The translations under genes were made by a program, and so were the position numbers. The notes under the pieces are model-generated. The model saw only the letters and a list, made by a program, of their open reading frames with translations, made no database searches and was not told the DNA's origin. Positions 1-6,753 of a stretch of 10,098 bases of DNA are shown piece by piece (position 1 is the first letter of the stretch; every line of letters starts with the position of its first letter). The DNA lies in the NCBI GenBank assembly GCA_900128585.1, contig LT642847.1, forward strand, positions 1 through 10,098. Reading direction: 5' to 3'. The stretch comes from Stramenopiles sp. TOSAG23-3. Lineage: Eukaryota; Sar.

Positions 1-79
1 CCTCGAAGAAACCTCAAGAACTTGTCATCGGAAACGTTCTCCTCTTGGTCCTTCAACGGAGAAGCGCTCAGCACCTCTT
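1..79 (-). repeat. Inverted copy of part of the Sec14-GOLD gene, cut by the window edge
   Basis: Bases 1-79 are an exact reverse complement of 3326-3404, which encode about residues 46-72 of the Sec14-like protein (end of the N-terminal linker and start of the CRAL-TRIO N region). Identity breaks abruptly at base 80 (t here, where the copy would have c) and nothing beyond matches. The left end is unknown because base 1 is still inside the match. The next gene's candidate ATG lies only 7 bases past the break. An exact coding-region copy with no silent changes means either a very recent inverted duplication or a chimeric contig end. Confidence 0.95.
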
Positions 80-86
80 TCCTGCT

Positions 87-1764
87 ATGGCATCTTTCGT
101 TTTTCCCGACGCTTCGGCTGCAGGTTCCGGAATGGGGGGGGCTCCTGTTTCTGCGCATTCGAGATGTCTCGGTGGAGGACAACTTTGTCGACTTAGGACT
201 GCACGAAGAAGTGTGGGTTCCGACCGAGGACTTGTCGTCCTTGATATGCAAAACCCTGTTCAACGTCGACTACAACGACGTGGACGCGATTGGGACCAAC
301 TTAGACGTGGAAGGCACGAACCCGTTGGTGTACCCAATAGCGTCCCTGTCGAGCACCCCAAGCCTGTTCAAGGACATACCGAACATCTCGAGCATAGAGT
401 GGGTCCCCCTGTTTTTTAGCGAAACGTCTGGCCGGTACTTTTACTTTGGCAACAAGCGGGAAATCATTTTTATCGACCTCGAGAAGCCGACGTTGCCCGT
501 GGAGGGCCGGGGAAGACCGATGACCGCCGCCTCTAGCGACCAGGCCCGTGGGGCCCAGAGGTTTCGTCCCACTAGAACGGAAGGGAAGGGGCGGCCGATG
601 ACCGCGGCCTCATCTGACAAATCCCACGGGCACCGTCGGCTGCGCCCCACTCGGCAGGAGGGGGCAGGAAGGCCACTGTCCGCGAGCCCTGGCGACCGCA
701 GAACGTGGGACTCCGCGTACCAGCCGTCGCCGACGGGGGTGCAAAGCATTCGGCCGCTGAAGTCGGTGGTCGACAAGAACAGCCAGTTTTGGTACCCGAT
801 AGGCAACGATGGCAGCGCCGCGCAGAACACAGACGTGGCGGCGTACGCGACCATCAACTTGTTCAACGACGACCGCAGCCAGGGCGTTTCGCCGAGCACG
901 ATTAGCAACGGTGGGGCCCGCGCAGGGGCGGAGAAGGCGCCGGGGACGGGACAATCCCCGTGCGTCATCGAGATTGACGGCAATCCTGTCGCCTGGGGGA
1001 ATGTGCAGGATAATGTGTTCGACATGTACCACTTGGACGACGGGGGCGAGCACGAAAGCGACTCCGAGCCTCTCTCTAGCAGCAGCAGCAGCAGCAGCAG
1101 CAGCACGGACAGGAGAGCCGAACGTTTCGAAGAAGAGCTGTACGCGCGCCTGTACCCCGAGGCGGGAAGCGCTGCCCCGGGCAACGCGTGGGAAAGCGAC
1201 GGGGTCTCGTACGAATCGGAAGACATGGACGACGGAAGCTCATTCTGGGACAACGTTGGAACTAGCACGGAGGCTTTGGCAACTTCAGAAGATTTAGAGC
1301 AAAACAGCCAGCGGGGTGCTGCCATCGGGTTTAACGCGGACGGGGAAGAAGGGACGAAAGGCATCAAAGTGATGAGAAATAACTTTCTCGACGAGAGTCA
1401 GGAAAACCGCGGGAGGCAGCAGGGCGAGCCGGTCTCTTCTGATCCGGAAGAAGAGGAGTTCGATTTGGACGCCCGCATCGGCTGGAGCCTCCCGTCAGAC
1501 CTGGGCAACACGAGCGATGGCAGCGATGTCTCGGATGGTTGGGTAAAAGTTCAAAATCCCGCGGGGGAGGACACTGGTGAAAGGGACGACGTCGTCGCGA
1601 ATGGCGGGGAGCTTAGGGCGAGGGAGGACAACAATGGGGAGCAGAACGGGATCGAGGTTTTTGAAGACGCGGAAGACGGGTCGCTGTTCTATGGTATGCA
1701 GCCCGAGAGTTGGAAAAGCGCGTTGCCCATGCAGCAGCGCGTTCGGGGATTGGGACCGCTTTGA
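87..1764 (+). CDS. Unrecognised large acidic, Ser-rich, mostly disordered protein; probable one-base frameshift near the start
   Basis: I do not recognise this protein. The main reading frame is open from the window start to the TGA at 1762-1764, but its first codons are antisense Sec14 sequence and it has no early ATG. A good start (ctgctATGGCa) at 87 opens another frame reading MASFVFPDASAAGSGMGG. It runs into a G8 tract at 134-141; with seven G it would continue straight into the main frame (LLFLRIRDVSVEDNF) and give 558 residues. The first ~150 residues look folded (alternating hydrophobic and acidic). A segment at about 400-485 (EWVPLFF...GRYFYFGNK...P) weakly recalls a WW domain, without the second Trp. 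Three 26-residue repeats follow, then a long Asp/Glu/Gly/Ser-rich tail with a poly-Ser run. There is no signal peptide or membrane segment. Coding status is well supported by length and by conserved repeats at the protein level; function is unknown. Confidence 0.75.
502..735 (+). repeat. Three tandem 78-bp coding repeats (26 residues each)
   Basis: Units begin at 502, 580 and 658, exactly 78 bases apart. At protein level units 1 and 2 share EGxGRPMTAASSD followed by a basic xRxRPTR stretch. Unit 3 is diverged (EGAGRPLSASPGDR). DNA differences between units 1 and 2 include silent changes (accgccgcc versus accgcggcc), so the protein motif appears to have been kept after duplication. The Ser/Thr- and Arg-rich composition would suit phosphorylation or short-linear-motif binding, but that is inference. 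Confidence 0.85.
1078..1104 (+). repeat. (AGC)9 microsatellite coding poly-Ser
   Basis: Nine consecutive AGC codons plus a preceding TCT encode about ten Ser in a row within the acidic tail of the 87-1764 gene. The unit is in frame, so length changes would alter only the Ser run. On the other strand the same tract yields a spurious poly-Leu ORF. Confidence 0.9.
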
Positions 1765-1878
1765 GGAGAGTGCGAAAAGTGTTTTACTATCATGACAACA
1801 TCAATTAAAAAAAGAGTAACAACCTAAAATCTGAATCTTGTGGAAAAAGAGTAACTTAATACCATTCGTACCCATCGT
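1765..1878. other. Short convergent 3'-3' spacer with a repeated AAAAAGAGTAAC motif
   Basis: This spacer lies between two genes that end facing each other. AAAAAGAGTAAC occurs twice on the + strand (1809-1820 and 1845-1856). Read on the minus strand, the first copy is followed by TTTTTTTAATTGA. The adjacent minus-strand sequence GGTTGTTA (1817-1824) is a degenerate relative of the GGCTGTTA core found after three other genes here, about 55 bases after the stop of the minus-strand gene. The resemblance is weak. Confidence 0.4.
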
Positions 1879-2292
1879 TTACGTTGCCGACCGAAACGGT
1901 TCCTGCACGTTGTCCATGACTGGGTTCAAGGAAAACGACACCCAGCCATAGGTGATCCCAATACTCAAATAGACTGCATTTTCATTCGAGTTCCATTTTC
2001 CAGTTATTGAAGTCACTACTGTCCCTGCAAATGCATTCATAAGCTCGGGTCCAAAGTCAAGAGAGAACGTTTTGCTTGCCTCGTCATGCACGGAAAGCCC
2101 AAACGGGACATTTTCTATTGCTGTATCTCCAAAAATCGACTGACTCGTCGAAAACACATGTAAATTCATTGTGTACAAAGAAACTATTTCAGCCTCCGCA
2201 CGTATGTACAACCCCAAACCACCACTTCTCCCCGAATACCATGTCTCTGAGATCGGGACAACGACCGTGACCCCTCCAATCGTCTGTTCCAT
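1879..2292 (-). CDS. Unrecognised small protein, 137 residues, probably beta-rich
   Basis: I do not recognise this protein. The start is the minus-strand ATG at 2292 (MEQTIGGVTVVVPISETW); an in-frame TTG upstream is not a likely eukaryotic start. The stop is TAA at 1881-1879. The sequence alternates short hydrophobic/aromatic strands with Gly, Ser and Asn turns (GGLGLYIRAEAEIVSLYTM, YLSIGITYGWVSFSLNPV), which suggests a beta-sandwich or jelly-roll fold. There is no signal peptide, no convincing membrane helix and no cysteine. It is visibly lower in GC than the gene at 87-1764. It converges with that gene and diverges from the Sec14 gene 0.9 kb away. The clean, non-repetitive composition supports a real protein, but a chance ORF or gene remnant is not excluded. 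Confidence 0.55.
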   Translation of the reverse strand: MEQTIGGVTVVVPISETWYSGRSGGLGLYIRAEAEIVSLYTMNLHVFSTSQSIFGDTAIENVPFGLSVHDEASKTFSLDFGPELMNAFAGTVVTSITGKWNSNENAVYLSIGITYGWVSFSLNPVMDNVQEPFRSAT

Positions 2293-2670
2293 TATCAATT
2301 TTAACGATGGCAATTATGATTTGTACTGCACTCAATATATAGTTGTGTTACCTATTTTCTTTCTGTTCAAATATAATCGACTTGTATGTTTTAAGAATTG
2401 TAATACAGTCTATAAAAAAGTTCGATGGGTTGAGAGGGGATATTATTTGTTGAGAGCTCTTGTTGTTGTGTTGAATTGGTTGATCGATTGAGAGTAAAAA
2501 ATAAAAAAAAATAAAAATTATTATAGTAATAAATATCTTTCTTCTTTTCTTTCTTCTTAATAATAATAATATATACAAATAATAGGACTAAATAAAAAAG
2601 AATTATAATAGAAGAGAGAGTGAGAGAGAGAAGAGAAGAAGAAGATTTTTTTTGAAGATTTTAATAATAT

Positions 2671-2704
2671 AAAAAAAAAAAAAAGAAGAAGTTTTTTTTT
2701 TTTT
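2671..2704. repeat. A14 - gaagaag - T13 perfect hairpin
   Basis: Fourteen A (2671-2684), a 7-base purine spacer and thirteen T (2692-2704) can fold as a perfect A:T hairpin. It lies about 490 bases upstream of the Sec14 start. It could be a nucleosome-excluding tract or a replication-slippage product; no function is shown. Confidence 0.75.
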
Positions 2705-3104
2705 AGAAAGTTGAAGATTAGATATTCGTATTATTATACCTGGTAATAGGAAGATAGTATGGAAACAAAGCTTTCATTTCTCTTTCTTTCTTCTTAAAAA
2801 CAATTATTTAAAAAACAAAAGGCTCCTTCTTTCTTCCTCCGAAACTCCTTTGCTATTCTTATGCTGTAAGAAAGAAAAGGAGGAGGTTTGTTTCGCTTTG
2901 AGAGAAGAAGAAGAAGTAAGAAGAAGAAAAAAGAAAAGAACATCAATCATCATCATGAAAAAAAAAAAATCAAAACAACAAAACACAATTTATCGTACAA
3001 AGTCTACATATACAAAGTATATTCTTCTTTACATATACTACTACGACCATAATTATAAAAGAATCCTGTTTTGTTCAATTGATATTTACTTCAAGGTAGA
3101 CCAA

Positions 3105-3153
3105 CCAATCAAAAACCAGGCAGAGAAACCAGCAATTTGTTATATACATATAA
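3105..3153 (+). promoter_or_regulatory. Possible Sec14 promoter elements (CCAAT box and TATA-like sequence)
   Basis: CCAATC at 3105-3110 and TATATACATATAA at 3141-3153 lie 80 and 37 bases upstream of the ATG. Order and spacing are those of a CCAAT/TATA promoter, but the surrounding AT content makes TATA-like strings likely by chance. Confidence 0.35.
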
Positions 3154-3189
3154 GGGTTGAATCTACCGGAAAATACCAGAGGGAAAAAG

Positions 3190-4419
3190 ATGGCTGCCTT
3201 GGTAGGACAAGAGAAGCCTTCAGACTGGGATGAGCTTACGGGGAAGAGGCCAGACATTTTTTTGAAAGGGCAGGCTACAGAAGAGGAAAAGAAACAAATA
3301 GCTCGTATGAAGGAAGTTATTGGTGAAGAGGTGCTGAGCGCTTCTCCGTTGAAGGACCAAGAGGAGAACGTTTCCGATGACAAGTTCTTGAGGTTTCTTC
3401 GAGGTCGAGGCTACGACGGTGACGTCGAGGCCAGCGCTGAAGCGTACACGGCGATGCTCAAGTTTCGGAAAGATAACAACATTGATGAACGTCGGAGCGA
3501 CATTCTTAAAATGGGGTTGGACGTGTACCCGAACCGATGGCCACAGTACAAACCGTTGTGGGACATCATAGCAAAAGGCATGCGAGAATGCTATTCTTTT
3601 GATAAGTTTGGAAACTTGGTGACCGTGACCTCTATCGGGGACCTAGATATAAGGAAAGTGCTCGACAAAGAACTCGGTAATTTGTACGTCCAATATACGC
3701 AAACACTGGACGAGTGGTACAATCTTAAATTGTTCAATCTGTCAAAAGAACGTGGCATGTGCGTAGGGCGGCACGATGTCATTAACGTGACCACGTTTGG
3801 CCTTTTTCAGTTTAATGGTGCGTGTTACAAGTTCTTGGAGCGAGTCTTTGAAGGGAATGGCCATTATCCAGAATCCTGCGTCCGCATAACGAGCTGCGGG
3901 AACGGGTGGTTAGCGATGATGGCGTGGAATATAATGCGCCCCTTCATTCCCGCCAGAACCAAACAGAAACTCCGAGCGGTTGGCGTAGACTTTCTTCCCG
4001 TACTTTTGGAGTCTTTGGATGCGGACCAAATCCCGGCCTGCTGGGGGGGGATCAAGAACGACACGGAGTTTGATCGCTTGTTTCGGAAGGACGAGCACGG
4101 GTCCACGACTGCATGGGTCTCTCGCAGGGACGACTTTCATGTTCAACTCAACATAAACCAGCCAGGCACGACAGTCGAGTGGGTGTGGAAATTAGATAGT
4201 TACACGATTGGGTTTCAAGCCACGTTCGCTGCCGCAACAGACCTAAAAGAATCAGAAGTTGTCGCGCCAGCAATCGTTGACGCTTCAGAAGGGGAGCTAA
4301 AGGGAGAGTACGTGGCAGAGGTGCCTGGTACTTTGGTGTTGAAATGGGACAACACCAGCAGCATTTTTCGTTCAAAAAAGATCATGTACAGAGTGAAGAA
4401 GACGCAGGCCAAGAAATAA
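3190..4419 (+). CDS. Sec14-like lipid-transfer protein: CRAL-TRIO plus GOLD domain
   Basis: The protein has 409 residues from ATG 3190 (aaaagATGGCt); upstream in-frame codons run back only to a TTG. A CRAL-TRIO N-terminal segment spans about residues 62-99 (SDDKFLRFLRGRGYD...AYTAMLKFRK). The lipid-binding CRAL-TRIO/Sec14 domain spans about 110-290, with the hallmark YPE (226-228), the N-x-M-x-PFIP...KQKL helix region (247-261) and IPACWGG (281-287). A GOLD domain spans about 305-403, ending in the typical DNTSSIFRSKKIMYRV. No signal peptide is present, so it is cytosolic. Sec14-GOLD proteins (animal SEC14L, plant patellins) bind and exchange phosphoinositides, tocopherols or other hydrophobic ligands and act at the Golgi, endosomal or plasma membrane; the ligand here is unknown. 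A G8 run at the CWGG codons is in frame. Part of it (3326-3404) is duplicated in reverse at 1-79. Confidence 0.95.
   Translation: MAALVGQEKPSDWDELTGKRPDIFLKGQATEEEKKQIARMKEVIGEEVLSASPLKDQEENVSDDKFLRFLRGRGYDGDVEASAEAYTAMLKFRKDNNIDERRSDILKMGLDVYPNRWPQYKPLWDIIAKGMRECYSFDKFGNLVTVTSIGDLDIRKVLDKELGNLYVQYTQTLDEWYNLKLFNLSKERGMCVGRHDVINVTTFGLFQFNGACYKFLERVFEGNGHYPESCVRITSCGNGWLAMMAWNIMRPFIPARTKQKLRAVGVDFLPVLLESLDADQIPACWGGIKNDTEFDRLFRKDEHGSTTAWVSRRDDFHVQLNINQPGTTVEWVWKLDSYTIGFQATFAAATDLKESEVVAPAIVDASEGELKGEYVAEVPGTLVLKWDNTSSIFRSKKIMYRVKKTQAKK
3326..3404 (+). repeat. Sense partner of the inverted copy at 1-79
   Basis: These 79 bases sit inside the Sec14-GOLD coding region and match bases 1-79 exactly in reverse complement. 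The Sec14 reading frame is intact across them, so this is the source copy. Confidence 0.95.
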
Positions 4420-4511
4420 TTTATGCACCCAATCGCCAAGAACAGCACTTGGGAAAAAATTAACGAAAACGTAATCTTGATCTCGGTTCGATAATTTATA
4501 AAAAAATAATA

Positions 4512-4548
4512 TACAAGAAAATTGGCTGTTATTTAAGTAATTAAATTT
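4512..4548 (+). promoter_or_regulatory. Shared 3' motif, copy after the Sec14-GOLD gene
   Basis: TTGGCTGTTATTT at 4522-4534, preceded by TACAAGAAAA and followed by AGTAATTAAATTT, begins 102 bases after the stop. The same core with similar flanks occurs after the EXPERA gene (minus strand) and after glucosidase II beta. Conserved position and orientation suggest a 3'-end-formation or 3'-UTR regulatory signal (inference). Confidence 0.6.
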
Positions 4549-4768
4549 AGCAATACGTAAATATATTTATTTTTGTGAATGCAGAAGTAAAGAGTAAGAT
4601 TATTAAATTTATTAAGTCAACACGCTCATGTACATAAACGACGGCTATATATATTTAATGATTGATTTAAAATGAGAGTCTTAAAACATACTAACACATA
4701 ATTTGTTTTCTTATACAATCATCATTTTTGTTGTGAGGAGAAGAAGAGAAAAAATTGCTTTTTTTATA

Positions 4769-4821
4769 TTTTTTTTTTTTTTTTTTTTTTCGTCGTTCTC
4801 TTCTCTCTTCTCTCTTCTCTC
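4769..4821. repeat. T22 tract followed by pyrimidine heptamer repeats
   Basis: Twenty-two T (4769-4790), then TTCTC and three tandem TTCTCTC units (4801-4821). A purine-rich stretch at 4735-4754 (GAGGAGAAGAAGAGAAAAAA) is partly complementary to the right side, so the region could fold as a hairpin or form a triplex. The homopolymer length is probably variable or uncertain in the assembly. Confidence 0.8.
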
Positions 4822-4870
4822 TTCTTCGGTCTACTTTTTTGGTGTTGTGTTTTAGTTTTCCTTTAAAAAA

Positions 4871-4924
4871 CCTAACCCTAATAACTTAGTGTTAAATACG
4901 AGTATACTGTGTACCCAACCCTAA
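4871..4924 (+). other. Two telomere-like AACCCTAA sites, 43 bases apart
   Basis: CCTAACCCTAA (4871-4881) and CCCAACCCTAA (4914-4924) each contain AACCCTAA. The first is almost two repeats of the complement of TTAGGG. It follows a possible 5-bp hairpin (GTTTT 4855-4859 with AAAAC 4867-4871, overlapping its first base). Possible readings are telobox promoter elements, short interstitial telomeric sequence, the template of a telomerase RNA, or chance in AT-rich DNA. Confidence 0.4.
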
Positions 4925-5088
4925 TGACCTTGCTTAAATTATAATACATTTTAAATTAAAACTAACTAGTCTAATAATAGGCAAAGTAATCTGTCTAGTT
5001 TTAGTTGTACGATGATTAGAGATTAGTCAGCAGCCAGGGTTGGTGGAAGGTGGAACTGGAACTTCAACAGTTTTAAATTTAGATGACT

Positions 5089-5164
5089 ACGAGGAGTCGT
5101 TCTTTAATAAATCAAATGCGAGGGAGGGGTGCGTATTTATTATAGTCGAAGTCGGTCTCCTCGT
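5089..5164. repeat. Two-stem imperfect inverted repeat
   Basis: Outer arms ACGAGGAG (5089-5096) and CTCCTCGT (5157-5164) enclose inner arms TAATAAAT (5105-5112) and ATTTATTA (5135-5142). Both are perfect 8-bp pairings, separated by an asymmetric internal loop and a 22-base terminal loop. A further ACGAGGAG lies at 5185-5192. It could be a structured RNA or the remains of a foldback element. Confidence 0.5.
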
Positions 5165-5506
5165 TATATAATACGTAGACGATTACGAGGAGCAGTGCAA
5201 CATTGTTTATTAGAGACTACTAGTCAGTCTATTCGTATAACGACTATAGTAGTACTAATAATAATAGTCTAGTTTAAATTACGTCCATTTCGCTTGATTT
5301 CGTTTGTACATACAACACTACCGGTAGTCGTCTAATAATAATAATAACAGCAGAAATGCAGAAAAAACGTTGTTGATTGGTTTGATTGCAAAGCAACAAG
5401 TAAAAATATATCAAACAAACAACAAACAAACAAACAAAACAACATTATAACTGAAAGAGATTAATCTATTGAGAATGTAGTTGTCGTCTATGAAGAGCAG
5501 AGACAA

Positions 5507-5551
5507 AGTACCTGGGTACCTAGGCATAATACCTGGTATTATACAGGTACT
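5507..5551. repeat. Nested perfect inverted repeat
   Basis: Outer arms AGTACCTG (5507-5514) and CAGGTACT (5544-5551) enclose a tight inner hairpin ATAATACC-T-GGTATTAT (5526-5542). The left spacer contains overlapping palindromes GGTACC and CCTAGG. The core ATACCTGGTA also occurs at 2736-2745, in a similar near-palindrome upstream of the Sec14 gene. Confidence 0.7.
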
Positions 5552-5799
5552 GGTTTGTGTTATTGTTCTTTTCTTTTTCTCCACTTCTTCAGATGAATAC
5601 TGTATTATGATGATGATGAGATTATTATTTCTTCTTTTTTTTCTTTCTAAATATAGTTGTTCTAATAATAAAATAGCAACAAGCAGCTTGATTATATTAT
5701 ATTTTGTACACTATTAGCTTTTTGTACATTTCAAGACAGACCAGTCTTACTTCTACGAATAGTGTTGGTGGGAGATATAACTCAACAGTTCTAACTGAA

Positions 5800-5826
5800 A
5801 TGCTTACAAAGTTACGCCGGCAATAG
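5800..5826 (+). other. Possible upstream ORF (8 codons) before the small secreted-protein gene
   Basis: ATG at 5800 opens an 8-codon frame (MLTKLRRQ) ending in TAG at 5824-5826, 23 bases before the ATG at 5850. If the transcript starts upstream of 5800 it could reduce translation of the main ORF. The transcript start is unknown. Confidence 0.25.
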
Positions 5827-5849
5827 AAGTGGGCCTGCGGAAGCAACCC

Positions 5850-6227
5850 ATGAGTTCGCATAAAACTCTGTCGTTCTCTAGTAAGTGCACCGGAAGTGTA
5901 AGGTTCTTCAGTATGTTCAGCAGGTACGTTGCCAAGGCAACTGTACTCTGCCTCGCGCTATTCTTTGTGTTGGCTTTCGCTCAAATGGAGCTTCGAAGCC
6001 CGACCGCAGAGGAGTTGGCAGCACAAGGTGTCACTAACAATCTTATCTGCGATTATGCTATAGATTATGACTGTCCGAATTGGCGGATCCTGTGGGAGGA
6101 ACCTGCAGTAATAGAAGCACACTTGCAGCGGATACGCCGCCTGAGGTGGCTACAATCAGTCTATGGCAGATCTGTTATGCTTGGGGACGGAGAATATTCG
6201 GCTTACATGTCTCCACAGCGGCTATAA
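5850..6227 (+). CDS. Small protein with signal peptide, 125 residues; unrecognised, end possibly frameshifted
   Basis: I do not recognise this protein. The first in-frame ATG is 5850 (GTG at 5829 is rejected). A second ATG at 5913 gives a cleaner signal peptide: MFSRYVAK then a hydrophobic core (ATVLCLALFFVLAFA) and a likely cut before QMELRS, so 5913 may be the true start. The mature part is short and helical, with acidic and basic faces (PTAEELAAQG, EEPAVIEAHLQRIRRLRWLQ), two nearby Cys (ICDYAIDYDC) and many Tyr. It may be secreted, ER-lumenal or membrane-anchored. The stop TAA at 6225-6227 follows an uncharacteristic SPQRL. Loss of one C at 6213-6214 would instead give SHSGYKEMYRQVYQRH and a TAA at 6259-6261, which looks more protein-like. 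It converges with the EXPERA gene. Confidence 0.65.
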   Translation: MSSHKTLSFSSKCTGSVRFFSMFSRYVAKATVLCLALFFVLAFAQMELRSPTAEELAAQGVTNNLICDYAIDYDCPNWRILWEEPAVIEAHLQRIRRLRWLQSVYGRSVMLGDGEYSAYMSPQRL

Positions 6228-6441
6228 GGAAATGTACAGGCAGGTGTACCAGCGGCACTAAAGAGGGTGTAATTTTATTAGAAAACAAAGATTATCCCCA
6301 AAGGGAACTTGCCCGAGACCCCCCCGGGGTGGGATGAGGTGGACTGCCCCACAGAACACAGAGAGGCATGGGGGAGAGAGGCAAAGGCCAGGAAAGTCAC
6401 AATCTTGGGTTTTGTGTGAGAATACTTTTAATATTGTAAGT

Positions 6442-6480
6442 ACTCTCGTACGCAATTTTTTAATACTAAAAAACGAGAGT
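6442..6480. repeat. Bulged hairpin in the convergent spacer
   Basis: ACTCTCG (6442-6448) pairs with CGAGAGT (6474-6480), and TTTTTTA (6456-6462) with TAAAAAA (6467-6473). The apical loop is ATAC and a 7-base bulge sits on the left arm. It lies in the 3' flank of the 5850 gene, so it may be a 3'-UTR structure or an end signal for either convergent gene. Confidence 0.5.
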
Positions 6481-6580
6481 CCACATATTAAAGTTTTAAA
6501 TTAACGGGGAAAAAAATCAACCAAAACAAAACATTTAAATTTTGGAGACCTTTTTAAATAAAAATATATCTTACATTTTT

Positions 6581-6620
6581 TTAATTAAACATACAATAAA
6601 TAACAGCCAAATTTTTGTTT
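6581..6620 (-). promoter_or_regulatory. Shared 3' motif, copy after the EXPERA gene
   Basis: On the minus strand TTGGCTGTTATTT (6610 down to 6598) is preceded by AAACAAAAAT and followed by TTTAATTAA. It begins 143 bases after the stop of the EXPERA gene and is in the sense direction of that gene, as with the other two copies. Confidence 0.6.
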
Positions 6621-6753
6621 TTAATTTTGGAAAAACTCTTTCTACTTTACTTTGACCTTCACCCTTGCTCAGTTCAGGCCTTCGACCTTTTAGCCCCTTG
6701 CGGTTGCATATCGGGCGGAATGTTCAAATGCTAGGCCTAAGACACGATAAGCT

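Larger units (their letters stand above)
2293..3189. other. Gene-free, low-complexity divergent spacer
   Basis: This 0.9 kb lies between the divergent small minus-strand gene and the Sec14 gene. It is AT-rich and dominated by A, T, GAA, TTC and TAA/TTA tracts. A pyrimidine-rich block (about 2775-2850) is followed by a purine-rich block (about 2865-2960). Short ORFs here are low-complexity Lys/Phe/Ile strings and I reject them. Promoters for both flanking genes must lie inside. I see no tRNA or mobile element. Confidence 0.7.
4420..5849. other. 1.4 kb gene-free spacer with structured elements
   Basis: No convincing protein gene lies between the Sec14 stop and the small secreted-protein gene. 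The spacer holds, in order: the shared 3' motif (4512-4548), a long T tract with pyrimidine heptamers (4769-4821), two AACCCTAA sites (4871-4924), a two-stem hairpin (5089-5164), CAAA repeats (about 5411-5442) and a nested inverted repeat (5507-5551). The part from about 4860 to 5340 is less simple in sequence than the flanks and could hold a non-coding RNA. The ORF near 5481 lacks an ATG and is low-complexity. Confidence 0.6.
6228..6753. other. Convergent spacer with a GC-rich island and a hairpin
   Basis: Between two genes facing each other. About 6290-6405 is markedly G/C-rich (CCCCCCCGGGG, then GA- and GG-rich sequence) with no convincing ORF. The rest is AT-rich. It contains a hairpin at 6442-6480 and the 3' motif of the EXPERA gene on the minus strand (6581-6620). 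The GC island may be the tail of the 5850 transcript, an unrecognised RNA or a decayed coding remnant. Confidence 0.5.

Noticed and set aside
131-141. AATGGGGGG, which equals a telomere repeat known in a red alga
   Set aside because: A single occurrence inside coding sequence; coincidence.
441-1367. Long minus-strand ORF (308 codons) opposite the first gene
   Set aside because: It is antisense to the repeat-bearing + strand gene, includes a poly-Leu run produced by the AGC microsatellite, and has irregular Arg/Pro/Ser-rich composition.
4480-4500. GGTTCGATAAT, resembling a tRNA T-arm
   Set aside because: No A-box, acceptor pairing or anticodon arm upstream.
5481-5717. Short + strand ORF across the nested palindrome
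   Set aside because: It begins at TTG, has low-complexity hydrophobic composition and no support.
5881-5911. GTAAGT...TTCTTCAG, resembling a 31-base intron in the small secreted-protein gene
   Set aside because: Far shorter than usual introns, and removal breaks the frame from ATG 5850; the other genes here are intron-free. It could only matter if translation starts at 5913.
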